Assembly (NCBI RefSeq): GCF_001638985.1
Contig: NW_017265136.1
Span: 2,772,150-2,836,149 of the forward strand
Origin: Phycomyces blakesleeanus NRRL 1555(-)
Lineage: Eukaryota > Mucoromycota > Mucoromycetes > Mucorales > Phycomycetaceae
Length of the DNA: 64,000 bases
Direction of reading: 5' to 3'
Shown: in pieces, positions 60,329 through 64,000 of the stretch
How the letters are laid out: the number at the start of each line of letters is the position of its first letter
How positions within the stretch are numbered: the first letter of the stretch is position 1
Notes under the pieces: generated by a model
Told to the model about the DNA's origin: nothing
What the model saw: the letters and a program-made list of their open reading frames with translations, nothing else
The model's database searches: none
Position numbers and translations under genes: made by a program

Positions 60329-64000
<3,672 letters not shown>

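Overview
The window looks like a chromosomal piece of an early-diverging fungus, most likely Mucoromycota (Mucor/Phycomyces-like); genus not determined. Reasons: intron-dense genes with short GT-AG introns of about 50-130 nt, very AT-rich intergenic DNA full of simple repeats (TA, TATG, TTC, TAG, poly-A/T), fungal-type proteins (Atf1-like bZIP, HAL-type kinase, Kre9-like wall protein), and several genes with animal-like counterparts (DENND6, microcephalin, RWDD1). For most genes the exon chain was rebuilt by hand: splice phases close exactly and the final lengths fit the families (RVB2 463 aa, TCTP 169 aa, RPL9 189 aa, RWDD1 237 aa).

Layout. 0.7-15.2 kb: Atf1-like bZIP (-), DUF4112 protein (+), EBP1/PA2G4 (-), RWDD1/Gir2 (+), ribosomal protein L9 (-), HAL-family Ser/Thr kinase (+). 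15.2-25.7 kb: gene-poor, dominated by a 6.56-kb near-palindrome (17775-24333) whose arms each carry a 2.1-kb element with long, diverged terminal inverted repeats, and whose centre holds a divergent pair of small spliced ORFs, one intact and one frameshifted. A 100-N assembly gap sits in the left arm. 25.7-36.5 kb: single-C2-domain protein (+), an orphan gene with uncertain structure (-), a microcephalin-like BRCT protein (-), a HARBI1-type transposase-derived gene lacking key acidic residues (-), TCTP (-). 39.3-51.1 kb: fungal membrane protein (-), a diverged non-coding direct repeat, DENND6 homologue (+), an orphan protein (+), a small Ala/Ser-rich membrane-anchored protein (-). 51-64 kb: gene-poor stretch with a 69-aa protein (-), then a Kre9/Knh1-like GPI protein (+) convergent with RVB2/Reptin (-).

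The first 15 kb groups several translation-linked genes (EBP1, RWDD1, RPL9; TCTP lies further along). EBP1 and RWDD1 are divergently arranged, as are RPL9 and the kinase, so each pair may share an upstream region. No tRNA, rRNA or CRISPR array was recognised.
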